DNA from: Goodfellowiella coeruleoviolacea
GTDB lineage: Bacteria; Actinomycetota; Actinomycetes; Mycobacteriales; Pseudonocardiaceae
Assembly: GCF_024171785.1 (NCBI RefSeq)
Contig: NZ_JAMTCK010000007.1
Location: forward strand, 338,658-402,657
Length of the DNA stretch: 64,000 nucleotides
Direction: 5' to 3'
The stretch's first letter is position 1; the number at the start of each line of letters is the position of its first letter. The notes below the pieces were generated by a model. It saw nothing but the letters and a program-made list of their open reading frames with translations, had not been told where the DNA came from and ran no database searches. Positions 34,598-44,476 of the stretch are shown here, piece by piece. The translations under genes and the position numbers were made by a program.

Positions 34598-35347
34598 ATG
34601 AGCGGCCACTCAAAGTGGGCCACCACCAAGCACAAGAAGGCCGCCCTCGACGCCAAGCGCGGCAAGCTGTTCGCCAAGCTGATCAAGAACATCGAGGTCG
34701 CGGCCAAGACCGGGGGCGGCGACCCCGAGGGCAACCCCACGCTCTACGACGCGATCCAGAAGGCCAGGAAGAGTTCCGTCCCGCTGGACAACATCGAGCG
34801 GGCGCGCAAGCGGGGCGCCGGCGAGGAGGCCGGCGGCGCCGACTGGCAGACGATCATGTACGAGGGCTACGGGCCCAACGGCGTGGCCGTGCTGGTGGAG
34901 TGCCTGACCGACAACCGCAACCGGGCCGCCTCCGAGGTGCGCACCGCCATGACCCGCAACGGCGGCTCCATGGCCGACCCGGGCTCGGTCGCCTACCTGT
35001 TCAACCGCAAGGGCGTGGTGATCCTGCCCAAGAACGGCCTGTCCGAGGACGACGTGCTGATGGCCGTGCTCGACGCCGGCGCCGAGGAGGTCAACGACCT
35101 CGGCGAGAGCTACGAGATCGTCTCCGAGGCCGGTGACCTGGTCGCGGTGCGCACCGCGCTGCAGGACGCCGGCTACGACTACGAGTCGGCCGAGGCCAGC
35201 TTCCTGCCCTCGGTGAGCGTCTCCCTGGACGAGGAGCCGGCGCGCAAGGTCTTCAAGCTGATCGACGCGCTGGAGGACTGCGACGACGTGCAGAACGTCT
35301 ACGCGAACATCGACGTGTCCGACGAGGTCATGGCGGCGATCGGCTAG
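34598..35347 (+). CDS. yebC: YebC/PmpR-family regulatory/ribosome-associated protein
   Basis: The 249-residue protein begins [20 protein letters not shown] and has the three-domain YebC layout, with [22 protein letters not shown] and an acidic last third ending [12 protein letters not shown]. YebC proteins act as DNA-binding regulators or as translation factors for difficult proline stretches. The gene lies 59 bp after pdxT and upstream of ruvCAB, a common arrangement. Confidence 0.97.
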   Translation: MSGHSKWATTKHKKAALDAKRGKLFAKLIKNIEVAAKTGGGDPEGNPTLYDAIQKARKSSVPLDNIERARKRGAGEEAGGADWQTIMYEGYGPNGVAVLVECLTDNRNRAASEVRTAMTRNGGSMADPGSVAYLFNRKGVVILPKNGLSEDDVLMAVLDAGAEEVNDLGESYEIVSEAGDLVAVRTALQDAGYDYESAEASFLPSVSVSLDEEPARKVFKLIDALEDCDDVQNVYANIDVSDEVMAAIG

Positions 35348-35448
35348 CCGGCACCGGACACCGCGAGTCACCGGGCGGGCGGCGGAGTTGATCCGCCGCC
35401 CGCCGTGTTGTGCGCGGCGGGGCTTGCCGCGGCAGGCAGAATGAGCGC

Positions 35449-35961
35449 GTGTCGACCCAAGGGATCACCGCCGAGGACGCGGAACTGCGCGCCTGGCTGC
35501 TGGACCAGGCCGAGGAGCACGGCCACGCCGTGGTGCAGGTGGCCGGCGACGACCAGGGCGCGCCGTACGCGTTCTCGGTCGGGGCGTGGCGTCGCTTCGG
35601 CGTGGCCGAGGCCGTGGTGGTCGGGCTGCCCCCGGTCATGGCCGAGGTGCTGCTCAAGGCGTACGTCACCCGGGCCAGGGAGGGCCGCCGGTTCGTGCCG
35701 GGCGAACTGCACCACGACTTCTTCGAGGGCATCCCGATCACCGTGGAGAAGGTGGCCAGGGGCTACTACCCGGAGTTCTTCGGCAGCGCGTTCCTGCTCT
35801 ACCGCAAGGGCGACTTCCCGGCGGTGCAGATCCTGGTGCCCACCGCCCAGGGCGTCTGGCCGTGGCAGGACGAGGCGCCCGAGGGCTTCTGGGAGTGGCA
35901 GCCGGTGCTGACCGAGTCGGGCATGCCGGAGAGCTGGACGCCGGGGGTGACCGGGCCGTGA
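35449..35961 (+). CDS. DUF4262-domain protein
   Basis: This 170-residue protein has the DUF4262 pattern: EHGHAVVQV, YAFSVGAWRRFGVAEAVVVGL, then GYYPEFFGSAFLLYR and a final WPWQDEAPEGFWEWQPVL. The function is unknown. The GTG at 35449 gives the natural N-terminus; the upstream site is weak. Its stop overlaps the GNAT start (GTGA), so the two are co-translated. Confidence 0.85.
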   Translation: MSTQGITAEDAELRAWLLDQAEEHGHAVVQVAGDDQGAPYAFSVGAWRRFGVAEAVVVGLPPVMAEVLLKAYVTRAREGRRFVPGELHHDFFEGIPITVEKVARGYYPEFFGSAFLLYRKGDFPAVQILVPTAQGVWPWQDEAPEGFWEWQPVLTESGMPESWTPGVTGP

Positions 35962-36509
35962 GCGCGGCGGCTGAGCCGGCCGCGGCGGCTGACCCGGCCG
36001 AGGTGGTGATCCGCCGGCTGCGCGCCGAGCACGCCGGCGAGGCGTTGACCGTGCAGCGCGCCGCCTTCGTCGACGAGGCGCGACGCTACCGGACCAGCGA
36101 GATCCCGCCGCTGCGCGAGACACTGGCCGAGCTGCGCGCCGACATCGACGACCCGGCGGTGATCCCGCTGGGCGCGTGGCTCGGGTCCCGGCTGGTCGGG
36201 TCGGTGCGGGGCCGCGTCAGCGCCGACCGGATGGAACTGGCCCGGCTCGCGGTCGCACCGGACACGCGGGGCCGGGGCATCGCCCGCCAACTGGTGACCG
36301 CGCTGCTGGCCGAGGTGCCGGCGCGGGTGCGGGTGGTGTGGCTGGTCGCGGGTGGGGACAGCGAGGCCAACCTGGCGTTCTACCGGCGGGTCGGCTTCCG
36401 GCCGGTCGGCGAGCGCTCGGACGTGGCCGGCGTGCGGCTGGTGGTGCTGGAGAAACCGGTGGAACCGGGAAAACCAGTCGACAGCACCCGGGTGGTCGCG
36501 GCTGGATAG
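35958..36509 (+). CDS. GNAT-family N-acetyltransferase
   Basis: The 183-residue GNAT protein has ELARLAVAPDTRGRGIARQL (acetyl-CoA loop R-G-R-G-I-A) and NLAFYRRVGFRPVGE. The acceptor is unknown. The GTG overlaps the DUF4262 stop. The next gene begins 5 bp after the stop, so DUF4262, GNAT and methyltransferase form a three-gene unit inserted between yebC and ruvC. Confidence 0.88.
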   Translation: MSAAAEPAAAADPAEVVIRRLRAEHAGEALTVQRAAFVDEARRYRTSEIPPLRETLAELRADIDDPAVIPLGAWLGSRLVGSVRGRVSADRMELARLAVAPDTRGRGIARQLVTALLAEVPARVRVVWLVAGGDSEANLAFYRRVGFRPVGERSDVAGVRLVVLEKPVEPGKPVDSTRVVAAG

Positions 36510-36513
36510 CCGC

Positions 36514-37356
36514 ATGGGAAACCCGGACCACGACGAGATCCAGCGCATGCTGCGCGCCAACGAGCGCAACTGGGACGCCCGCACGTCCGTGCACGTGGAC
36601 AGTGAGTTCTACGACCTGGCCGGGGTGCGCGCCGGTGTCGCCGACCTGCCCGACTTCGAGTGGGCGGAACTGGGCGATCTGACCGGCAAGCAGGCCGTCC
36701 ACCTGCAGTGCCACCTCGGCACGGACACGCTGAGCCTGGCCAGGGCCGGCGCCGAGGTGCTCGGACTGGACATCTCCGCCGAGTCGGTGCGCGCGGCCAC
36801 CCGGCTCGCCGAGCAGGTCGGCGTGCCCGTGCGCTACGTGCACGCCAACGTCTACGACGCGGTGGTGGCGCTGGACGGGGCCCGCTTCGACCTGGTCTAC
36901 ACCGGCAAGGGCGCCCTGGTCTGGCTGCCCGACCTGGACCGGTGGGCCCGGGTGGTGGCCGACCTGCTGCGGCCCGGCGGCCAGCTCTACCTGGTCGAGT
37001 TCCACCCGCTGGTCACCTCGGCCGCCGACGACAGCGAGCCGGGCGCGCCACGGCTGGTCTACGACTTCTTCGGGGGCCGCACGCACCGCTGGGACCAGGA
37101 GTTCAGCTACACCGACGGCGCCGCCCTGCCGGCCGACGCCCGGACCACCTTCCAGTGGGAGCACGGCATCGGCGAGGTGGTCACCGCGCTGGCCAGGGCC
37201 GGGCTGCGGGTGAGTTCGGTGACCGAGCGGACCAGCACGCCCTGGAAGCGGTGGCCGTGGCTGGTCGAGTCCACCGTGCCGGGATGGTGGACGCTGCCGC
37301 CGGACGCGCCCATGCTGCCGCTGACCTACTCGCTGCGCGCCGTGCGCGAGGGCTGA
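36514..37356 (+). CDS. SAM-dependent class I methyltransferase
   Basis: The 280-residue enzyme has HLQCHLGTDTLSLARAGAEV (motif I), GLDISAESV, FDLVYTGKGALVWLPD and LLRPGGQLYLVEFHP. It resembles the UbiE/class I small-molecule methyltransferase group. The substrate is unknown. It is transcribed with the upstream DUF4262-GNAT pair. Confidence 0.88.
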   Translation: MGNPDHDEIQRMLRANERNWDARTSVHVDSEFYDLAGVRAGVADLPDFEWAELGDLTGKQAVHLQCHLGTDTLSLARAGAEVLGLDISAESVRAATRLAEQVGVPVRYVHANVYDAVVALDGARFDLVYTGKGALVWLPDLDRWARVVADLLRPGGQLYLVEFHPLVTSAADDSEPGAPRLVYDFFGGRTHRWDQEFSYTDGAALPADARTTFQWEHGIGEVVTALARAGLRVSSVTERTSTPWKRWPWLVESTVPGWWTLPPDAPMLPLTYSLRAVREG

Positions 37357-37422
37357 GCGGGCCGGCCTGGGCCCCGAGTGCGTGTCGGTCGCACGGCCGG
37401 CCGGGGCGCGCCCGATAAGGTC

Positions 37423-37438
37423 TCGAACGGATGTTCGT
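37423..37438 (+). promoter_or_regulatory. LexA (SOS) box upstream of ruvC
   Basis: TCGAACGGATGTTCGT differs from the actinobacterial SOS consensus TCGAAC-N4-GTTCGA by one base. It lies 26 bp before the ruvC GTG and just after GATAAG (37414-37419), a possible -10. RuvCAB induction by LexA is established in mycobacteria. Confidence 0.75.
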
Positions 37439-37463
37439 AGGGGGCGAGCCACGAGGTGATGCC

Positions 37464-38234
37464 GTGCGCGTGCTGGGAGTCGACCCGGGGCTGACCCGGT
37501 GCGGGCTCGGGGTGGTTGACGGCGGCCCCGGCCGCACCGTGCGGTGCGTGGCCGTGGACGTGGTGCGCACCCCGGTCGACGCCGACCTGGCGATCCGGCT
37601 GCTGCAGGTGGCCGACGCCGTGGAGCAGTGGCTGGACCTGCACCGCCCCGAGGTGGTCGCGGTGGAGCGGGTGTTCAGCCAGTACAACGTGCGCACGGCC
37701 ATGGGCACGGCACAGGCCGGCGGCGTGGTCGCGCTGTCCGCGGCCCGGCGCGGCATTCCGGTGGTCTTCCACACCCCCAGCGAGGTCAAGGCCGCGGTCA
37801 CCGGGTCGGGCCGGGCGGACAAGGCCCAGGTCACCACCATGGTCACCCGGCTGCTGCGGCTGGCAGAGGCGCCGCGCCCGGCCGACGCCGCCGACGCCCT
37901 GGCACTGGCCATCTGCCACCTGTGGCGGGCGCCCATGCGCTCCCGCCTGGCCGACGCCCAGGCCAGGGCCGCCCAACTGGCCCGCACCCACCGCGCCCGG
38001 CTGGCCGCCGGCCAGGAGGCGGCCGGTGCGGCCCGCACCGCCACCCGGTCGGCCCAGCAGCCGGCCCCACCCACCCGGTCCGCCCGGTCCGCCCGCTCCG
38101 CTGGGGCGGCCGGCGGTGCGGTGCGGTCGGCGGGAGCGGCGGGGTCCGGCACGGCCGGCCCGGCCGGTGACCCACAATCTGGGGGCCCGGTGACCACACC
38201 GGCCCAACCCGGCACAGGAGGTGCTGACCGGTGA
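37464..38234 (+). CDS. ruvC: Holliday junction resolvase RuvC with long tail
   Basis: The core (residues 1-170) has the catalytic acids in [17 protein letters not shown] and the final [13 protein letters not shown] low-complexity C-terminal tail of about 85 residues (Ala, Arg, Ser, Thr, Pro and Gly) follows, absent from typical 170-190-residue RuvC. RuvC cuts the four-way junctions that RuvAB migrates. GTG 37464 is preferred over ATG 37431, since the latter overlaps the SOS box. The stop overlaps the ruvA start. Confidence 0.95.
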   Translation: MRVLGVDPGLTRCGLGVVDGGPGRTVRCVAVDVVRTPVDADLAIRLLQVADAVEQWLDLHRPEVVAVERVFSQYNVRTAMGTAQAGGVVALSAARRGIPVVFHTPSEVKAAVTGSGRADKAQVTTMVTRLLRLAEAPRPADAADALALAICHLWRAPMRSRLADAQARAAQLARTHRARLAAGQEAAGAARTATRSAQQPAPPTRSARSARSAGAAGGAVRSAGAAGSGTAGPAGDPQSGGPVTTPAQPGTGGADR

Positions 38235-38827
38235 TCTCATCGCTACGCGGACGCGTGCTGTCCGTCGGGCTCGACCACGCCGTGGTGGAGGTGGGCGGCG
38301 TCGGGTTCGCCGTGCAGGCCACCCCGTCCACCCTGGCCACCCTGCGCCGGGGCGAGGAGATCACGCTGGCCACGGCCATGGTGGTGCGCGAGGACTCGCT
38401 CACCCTGTTCGGCTTCCCCGACGCCGACGGGCGGGACCTGTTCAACCAGCTGCTGACCGTGTCCGGGATCGGGCCGAGGCTGGCGCTGGCCATGCTGGCC
38501 GTGCTGGAGCCGGACAAGCTGCGCACCGCGCTGGCTGGCGGCGAGATCAGCGTGCTCACCCAGGTGCCCGGCATCGGGCGCAAGGGGGCCGAGCGGCTGG
38601 TCATCGAGCTGCGCGACAAGGTCGGGCGGCCGGCGGTCACCGACGGCGGACCGGTCGGGCCGGACACCGAGCAGGTGCGCGCCCAGGTCGGCGAGGCCCT
38701 GCTCGGCCTGGGCTTCCCGGCCAAGCAGGCCGAGCAGGCGGTGGCCACGGTCCTGGCCGACAGCCCGGGCCTGGACACCTCGGCCGTGCTGCGCCGGGCC
38801 CTGGCCCTGCTCGGGCGCAAGCGCTAG
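38231..38827 (+). CDS. ruvA: Holliday junction DNA helicase subunit RuvA
   Basis: The 198-residue protein has an N-terminal OB fold ([21 protein letters not shown]), two helix-hairpin-helix motifs ([13 protein letters not shown] and [16 protein letters not shown]) and the C-terminal RuvB-binding helices. The GTG start overlaps the ruvC stop. Confidence 0.97.
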   Translation: MISSLRGRVLSVGLDHAVVEVGGVGFAVQATPSTLATLRRGEEITLATAMVVREDSLTLFGFPDADGRDLFNQLLTVSGIGPRLALAMLAVLEPDKLRTALAGGEISVLTQVPGIGRKGAERLVIELRDKVGRPAVTDGGPVGPDTEQVRAQVGEALLGLGFPAKQAEQAVATVLADSPGLDTSAVLRRALALLGRKR

Positions 38828-38905
38828 GCCCGAGCGGCACAGCGGGCAGCACCGCGGTGACCAGCAGCACCAAGTCAAGCACCAACCCAGTGGACGGATG
38901 ACCCG

Positions 38906-39979
<1,074 letters not shown>

Positions 39980-40114
39980 ACAGCACCCGGTGCGACCACT
40001 GCCACGGCCTCCGGCTCGGGTCCTGACGGGTGGACCTGGCACACTCGAAGACAGGCATCCAGATAAATCGGGCGTTTCGCTGCATTGCCGGCGGCGTCCG
40101 CCGAACGGAGAACG

Positions 40115-40522
40115 ATGCAACTCTCGTCCCTGATGTTCCCCCTGCTGCTGGTGTTGGTGGCGGTGCCGCTGTTCCTCAGCGCCCGCAAGCAGAAGCGCGC
40201 CATGCAGGACATGCAGCAGATGCAGAACTCGCTGGGCCCCGGCGACCGGGTCATGACCACCTCCGGCCTGTACGGCACCGTGGTGGAGACCGGTGAGGAC
40301 ACCATCGACCTGGAGATCGCCCCCGGCATGGTCACCACGTGGGTGCGCGCCGCGGTCCGGGAGAAGGTGAACCCCACGGTGGATGAGGACACCGAGGAGG
40401 AGACCCTCTCCGCCGAGGCCGACGACGACACCACGGCGCTCGACACCGACACCGACTCGGCCGGCACCCCGCAGAGCACCGCGCAGCTCGCCGAGCCGCT
40501 GGAGCACAGCAAGAAGAAGTAG
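40115..40522 (+). CDS. yajC: Preprotein translocase subunit YajC
   Basis: The 135-residue protein has a single N-terminal membrane helix (about 5-22), the conserved PGDRVMTTSGLYGTVVE domain and an acidic Asp/Glu/Thr-rich tail. It associates with SecDF. ATG 40115 has a CGGAG site; the frame opens at 40085. Confidence 0.94.
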   Translation: MQLSSLMFPLLLVLVAVPLFLSARKQKRAMQDMQQMQNSLGPGDRVMTTSGLYGTVVETGEDTIDLEIAPGMVTTWVRAAVREKVNPTVDEDTEEETLSAEADDDTTALDTDTDSAGTPQSTAQLAEPLEHSKKK

Positions 40523-40746
40523 GCCGTTCGAGCGGGGATGACGGGGGAGCATCCCGCCCAACGGGGCAGCGCCCGGAGCCGGCAGGACCAGTTGGCTCCG
40601 GGCGGTGACGCGTGCCTCACACCATGCGCGGTACGCTGCGCCCTCGCCGCACCGACACAGTGAGGTGAGGGCGTGTTGTCGTGACCCGGACCGGGTCGCG
40701 GTGGCGCGCTGACAACCAGACAGACGCTTGAGGAGACGGACGGACC

Positions 40747-42534
40747 GTGGCACCTCCGGCCGGGCAGATCCGCCCAGGACGTTATCTCGCGGTTTTTGCC
40801 CTCATCGTGGTCGTGCTGTACGCGCTGGTGTTCTTCACCGGCGGCGGCAAGGCCACCCCGAAGTTGGGCATCGACCTTCAGGGCGGTACGCGCGTCACGC
40901 TGACCGCGCGATCGCCGGACGGCGCCGACCCGTCCAGGGAGTCGCTGAACCAGGCCAGGCAGATCATCGAGACCCGGGTGAACGGGCTCGGGGTCAGTGG
41001 CGCCGAAGTGGTGCTCGACGGCAACAACATCGTCATCACCGTTCCCGGTGACCAGGGCGACCAGGCGAAGAGCCTCGGGCAGACCGCCAAGCTCGGGTTC
41101 CGCCAGGTGCTCAACGCCACCGCGGCCACGCCGCCGGCATCCGACCAGTCCGGGTCCACCGAGTCGTCGAGCCCGCCGGCCAGCTCCCAGCAGCCCTCGG
41201 GCGAGCAGCAGCCCAGCGGGCAGGCGCCCAGCGGGCAGTCACCGAGCACCCAGCCCTCGGACGGCACCTCGCCGCAGGGCGCGGGCGGCTCCGGCGGTGG
41301 CGCCCACCAGCAGGCCGACCCGGGTTCGTCCAGCCCGTCGACCCCGTCGTCGACCCCGTCGTCGACCCCGCAGACCTCCAGCGGCGCGCCCACGCCCAGC
41401 GCGGACCAGAACGACCAGGTGTCCCAGGAGATCCAGCAGGCCAAGGCGCTGCGGCAGAGCGAGGACCCGAACATCCAGCAGCAGGCGCTGGCCATGCTGA
41501 CCTGCTCCACCGACCCGGAGCACCCGGACCCGCTGATCGGCAACGACGACCCGAACCTGCCGCTGGTCACCTGCAGCGAGGACGGCACCGCCAAGTACCT
41601 GCTGGACAAGGTGTTCCTGGAGGGCAGCGAGATCTCCAACGCCGCCGCCAGCACCAACCCCAACGGCCCGGGCTTCGTGGTCAACCTGACCTTCAAGAGC
41701 GCCGGCGCCACCACGTGGGCCGACTTCACCTCGGCCAACGTCGGCCAGCAGGTCGCCGTGGTGCTGGACACCAAGGTCGTGTCCGCACCCCAGATCAACC
41801 AGGCCATCCTCGGCGGCAACACCGAGATCAGCGGCAACTTCAACCAGGCCGAGGCGCAGCAGCTGGCCAACGTGCTCAAGTACGGGTCGCTGCCGCTGTC
41901 CTTCGCCTCCTCCGAGGCCGAGACGGTGTCGGCGACCCTGGGCCTGGCCTCGCTGGAGGCCGGCCTGATCGCCGGTGGCATCGGCCTGGCCCTGGTCATC
42001 GTGTACTGCCTGTTCTACTACCGGCTGCTCGGTGTGCTCACCGTGCTCTCGCTTGGCCTGTCCGGCGTGGTGGTCTACGCGGTGTTGGTGCTGCTCGGCC
42101 GGTGGATGGGCTTTACCCTCGACCTGGCGGGTGTCGCCGGTTTCATCATCGCGATCGGTATCACCGCCGACTCGTTCGTGGTGTTCTTCGAACGGATGAA
42201 GGACGAGGTCAGGGAGGGCCGGACGTTCCGGTCCGCCGTGCCGAGGGCGTGGGTGCGGGCCCGCCGCACCATCCTGTCCGCGGACATGGTGAGCTTCCTG
42301 GCCTCGGCCGTGCTCTACGTGCTCGCGGTCGGCCAGGTGAAGGGCTTCGCGTTCACCCTGGGTATGTCCACCGTGCTGGACCTGGTGGTGGTCTTCCTGG
42401 TCACCCACCCGCTGGTCGCGCTGACGGCCCGGTCCAAGACGTTGTCCAGCCCGAAGCTCTCTGGTCTTGGCGCGGTGCGCGCGGCCGGCAACCAGCGCGC
42501 GGCCAGCCGGTCGACCGCCGTGAAGGAGGCGTGA
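40747..42534 (+). CDS. secD: Protein-export membrane protein SecD
   Basis: The 595-residue SecD has the first membrane helix at 13-31, the GIDLQGGTRV periplasmic start, and six C-terminal helices with the SecD signature (GYA/SLEAGLIAGGIGLALV, IGITADSFVVFFERMKDE). Between about residues 127 and 225 there is an unusual low-complexity insertion of Ser, Pro, Gln, Gly and Thr, which splits the periplasmic P1 region. SecDF uses the proton gradient to aid late steps of export. The GTG start follows GAGGAGACGG. Confidence 0.96.
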   Translation: MAPPAGQIRPGRYLAVFALIVVVLYALVFFTGGGKATPKLGIDLQGGTRVTLTARSPDGADPSRESLNQARQIIETRVNGLGVSGAEVVLDGNNIVITVPGDQGDQAKSLGQTAKLGFRQVLNATAATPPASDQSGSTESSSPPASSQQPSGEQQPSGQAPSGQSPSTQPSDGTSPQGAGGSGGGAHQQADPGSSSPSTPSSTPSSTPQTSSGAPTPSADQNDQVSQEIQQAKALRQSEDPNIQQQALAMLTCSTDPEHPDPLIGNDDPNLPLVTCSEDGTAKYLLDKVFLEGSEISNAAASTNPNGPGFVVNLTFKSAGATTWADFTSANVGQQVAVVLDTKVVSAPQINQAILGGNTEISGNFNQAEAQQLANVLKYGSLPLSFASSEAETVSATLGLASLEAGLIAGGIGLALVIVYCLFYYRLLGVLTVLSLGLSGVVVYAVLVLLGRWMGFTLDLAGVAGFIIAIGITADSFVVFFERMKDEVREGRTFRSAVPRAWVRARRTILSADMVSFLASAVLYVLAVGQVKGFAFTLGMSTVLDLVVVFLVTHPLVALTARSKTLSSPKLSGLGAVRAAGNQRAASRSTAVKEA

Positions 42535-42535
42535 C

Positions 42536-43792
42536 GTGTCGAACCCTGACGCACCCACAGCGGGTCAGCCGTCCGGCGACGCGGGCAAGCGGACCGGCCG
42601 CAAGGAGAGCGTGTTCCACCGGCTCTACGTGGGCACCGGCGCGTTCGACATCGTCGGCAAGCGCAGGCGCTGGTACATCTTCTTCATCGCGCTGGTGCTG
42701 GTCTGCGTCGGCTCGATGGTGTTCCGCGGGTTCAACCTCGGCATCGACTTCGAGGGCGGCACCAAGATCCAGATGCCGGCGGCGGGCGCGACCGGCACGG
42801 CCACCGTCGAGCAGGTGACCGACGTCTTCCAGCAGGCCGTGGGCCAGCCGCCGGCCGCGGTGCAGACCGTGGGCAGCGGCGGCTCGGCCAGCGTGCAGAT
42901 CCGCGCCGAGACGCTGGAGACCAACCAGGTCGCCGACCTGAAGAAGGCGCTGTACGACAGGTTCCAGCCGCTGGGCAGCAACGGCCAGCCCAGCGAGCAG
43001 GCGATCAGCGACAGCAAGGTCAGCGCGTCCTGGGGCGGTGAGATCAGCCGGCAGGCGCTGATCGCGCTGATCGTGTTCCTGGTGCTGGTCACCGTCTTCC
43101 TCGCGGTCTACTTCGAACGCTGGATGGCGGTGTCGGCGCTGATCGCGCTGGTGCACGACGTGGTGGTCACCGCGGGCATCTACTCGCTGTCCGGGTTCGA
43201 GGTCACCCCGGCCACCATCGTCGGCCTGCTGACCATCCTCGGGTTCTCGCTGTACGACACCGTGGTGGTGTTCGACAAGGTCAAGGAGAACACCCGGGGT
43301 CTGCTCGGCCTGACCAGGCGCACCTACGGCGAGGCCGCCAACCTGGCGCTCAACCAGACCCTGATGCGGTCGATCAACACCTCGCTGATCGCGCTGCTGC
43401 CCGTGCTCGGCCTGCTCATCGTGGGCGTCGGCGTGCTCGGCGTCGGCACCCTGCAGGACCTGGCCCTGGTGCAGCTGACCGGCATGCTCGCCGGCGCGCT
43501 GTCCTCGATCTGCCTGGCCACCCCGCTGCTGGTCGACTTCAAGATGCGCGACCCGGCGTTCAAGGCGCAGGCGGCCCGGGTGGCCGCCCGCCGGGTCAAC
43601 CTGGCCCGCAAGGCCGCGCAGGCGGCCGAGGGCGGTGCCGAGGGCGTGGAGTCCACCGACGACGAGTCGCTGGAGGAGGAGCTGCGCCGGGAGCGGGCCA
43701 TGGCCGCGGCGGCCAGCGTGCCCGCCCGCACCCCGAGGGCGGCCCGGCCCAGCGGCAAGTCGGCCCGGACCGCCGGTAAGAGGCGGCGATGA
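42536..43792 (+). CDS. secF: Protein-export membrane protein SecF
   Basis: The 418-residue SecF has a first helix at about 35-55, the GIDFEGGTKIQ start of the periplasmic loop, and five C-terminal helices with GFSLYDTVVVFDKVKEN. A basic Ala/Arg-rich cytoplasmic tail of about 70 residues follows. The GTG begins one base after the secD stop with AAGGAGG upstream; the stop overlaps apt. Confidence 0.96.
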   Translation: MSNPDAPTAGQPSGDAGKRTGRKESVFHRLYVGTGAFDIVGKRRRWYIFFIALVLVCVGSMVFRGFNLGIDFEGGTKIQMPAAGATGTATVEQVTDVFQQAVGQPPAAVQTVGSGGSASVQIRAETLETNQVADLKKALYDRFQPLGSNGQPSEQAISDSKVSASWGGEISRQALIALIVFLVLVTVFLAVYFERWMAVSALIALVHDVVVTAGIYSLSGFEVTPATIVGLLTILGFSLYDTVVVFDKVKENTRGLLGLTRRTYGEAANLALNQTLMRSINTSLIALLPVLGLLIVGVGVLGVGTLQDLALVQLTGMLAGALSSICLATPLLVDFKMRDPAFKAQAARVAARRVNLARKAAQAAEGGAEGVESTDDESLEEELRRERAMAAAASVPARTPRAARPSGKSARTAGKRRR

Positions 43793-44343
43793 CGGGGGTG
43801 GTGGACCCGAGCGTGGCCGGGCGCGCGGACCTGGTCCGCGCGCTCGACCTGATCCGGGACATCCCCGACTTCCCGCAGCCGGGTGTGCTGTTCAAGGACA
43901 TCAGCCCGCTGCTGGCCGACGGCGCCGCGGTGCGGGCCGTGGTCGACGCCATGGCCGCGCAGGCCGGTCCCGAGGTGGACCTGGTGGTCGCGCTGGAGGC
44001 CAGGGGCTTCCTGCTCGGCGCCGGCGTCGGCTACGCCAGGGGCCTCGGTGTGGTGCCGGTGCGCAAGCCGGGCAAGTTGCCGGCGGTCGCGCACCGCATC
44101 GACTTCCAACTGGAGTACGGCACCGCCACCTTCGAGCTGCCGGCCGACGTGCTGTCGCCCGGTGCCCGGGTGCTGGTGGTGGACGACGTGCTGGCCACCG
44201 GCGGCACCATGGAGGCCGCCTGTGAGCTGGTCGAACGGGCCGGCGGCACGGTGGTCGGGGTGTCGGTGGTGCTGGAGCTGGCGGCGCTGGGCGGTCGACG
44301 GCGTTTGGCTGGGCGGAACGTGCACACACTGCTCACCGTCTGA
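43789..44343 (+). CDS. apt: Adenine phosphoribosyltransferase
   Basis: The 184-residue protein has IPDFPQPGVLFKDISPLL at the N-terminus, ALEARGFLLG and the PRPP-binding loop VLVVDDVLATGGTMEA. It salvages adenine to AMP. It is coupled to secF by a 4-bp overlap and followed by rel, the classical actinobacterial secDF-apt-rel order. Confidence 0.97.
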   Translation: MTGVVDPSVAGRADLVRALDLIRDIPDFPQPGVLFKDISPLLADGAAVRAVVDAMAAQAGPEVDLVVALEARGFLLGAGVGYARGLGVVPVRKPGKLPAVAHRIDFQLEYGTATFELPADVLSPGARVLVVDDVLATGGTMEAACELVERAGGTVVGVSVVLELAALGGRRRLAGRNVHTLLTV

Positions 44344-44398
44344 TTGACCACGCTCGGCGCCGGTCCGGACGAGGCCAGGGGTTGGCGGAGTTATCCTC

Positions 44399-44426
44399 GG
44401 GTTCACGGGGAATTCCCCGTGAACCC
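44399..44426. terminator. 28-bp perfect palindrome between apt and rel
   Basis: GGGTTCACGGGG (44399-44410), the four bases AATT, then CCCCGTGAACCC (44415-44426) form a perfect inverted repeat. It lies 56 bp after the apt stop and 50 bp before the rel GTG. It can fold as a strong 12-bp hairpin and act as terminator or attenuator, or serve as a dimeric-protein operator for rel. Confidence 0.7.
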
Positions 44427-44476
44427 CAGCCAGTCCGACACCGTCCGGACCGGCGCTGAGCAGGTCGGGAGCGTGG

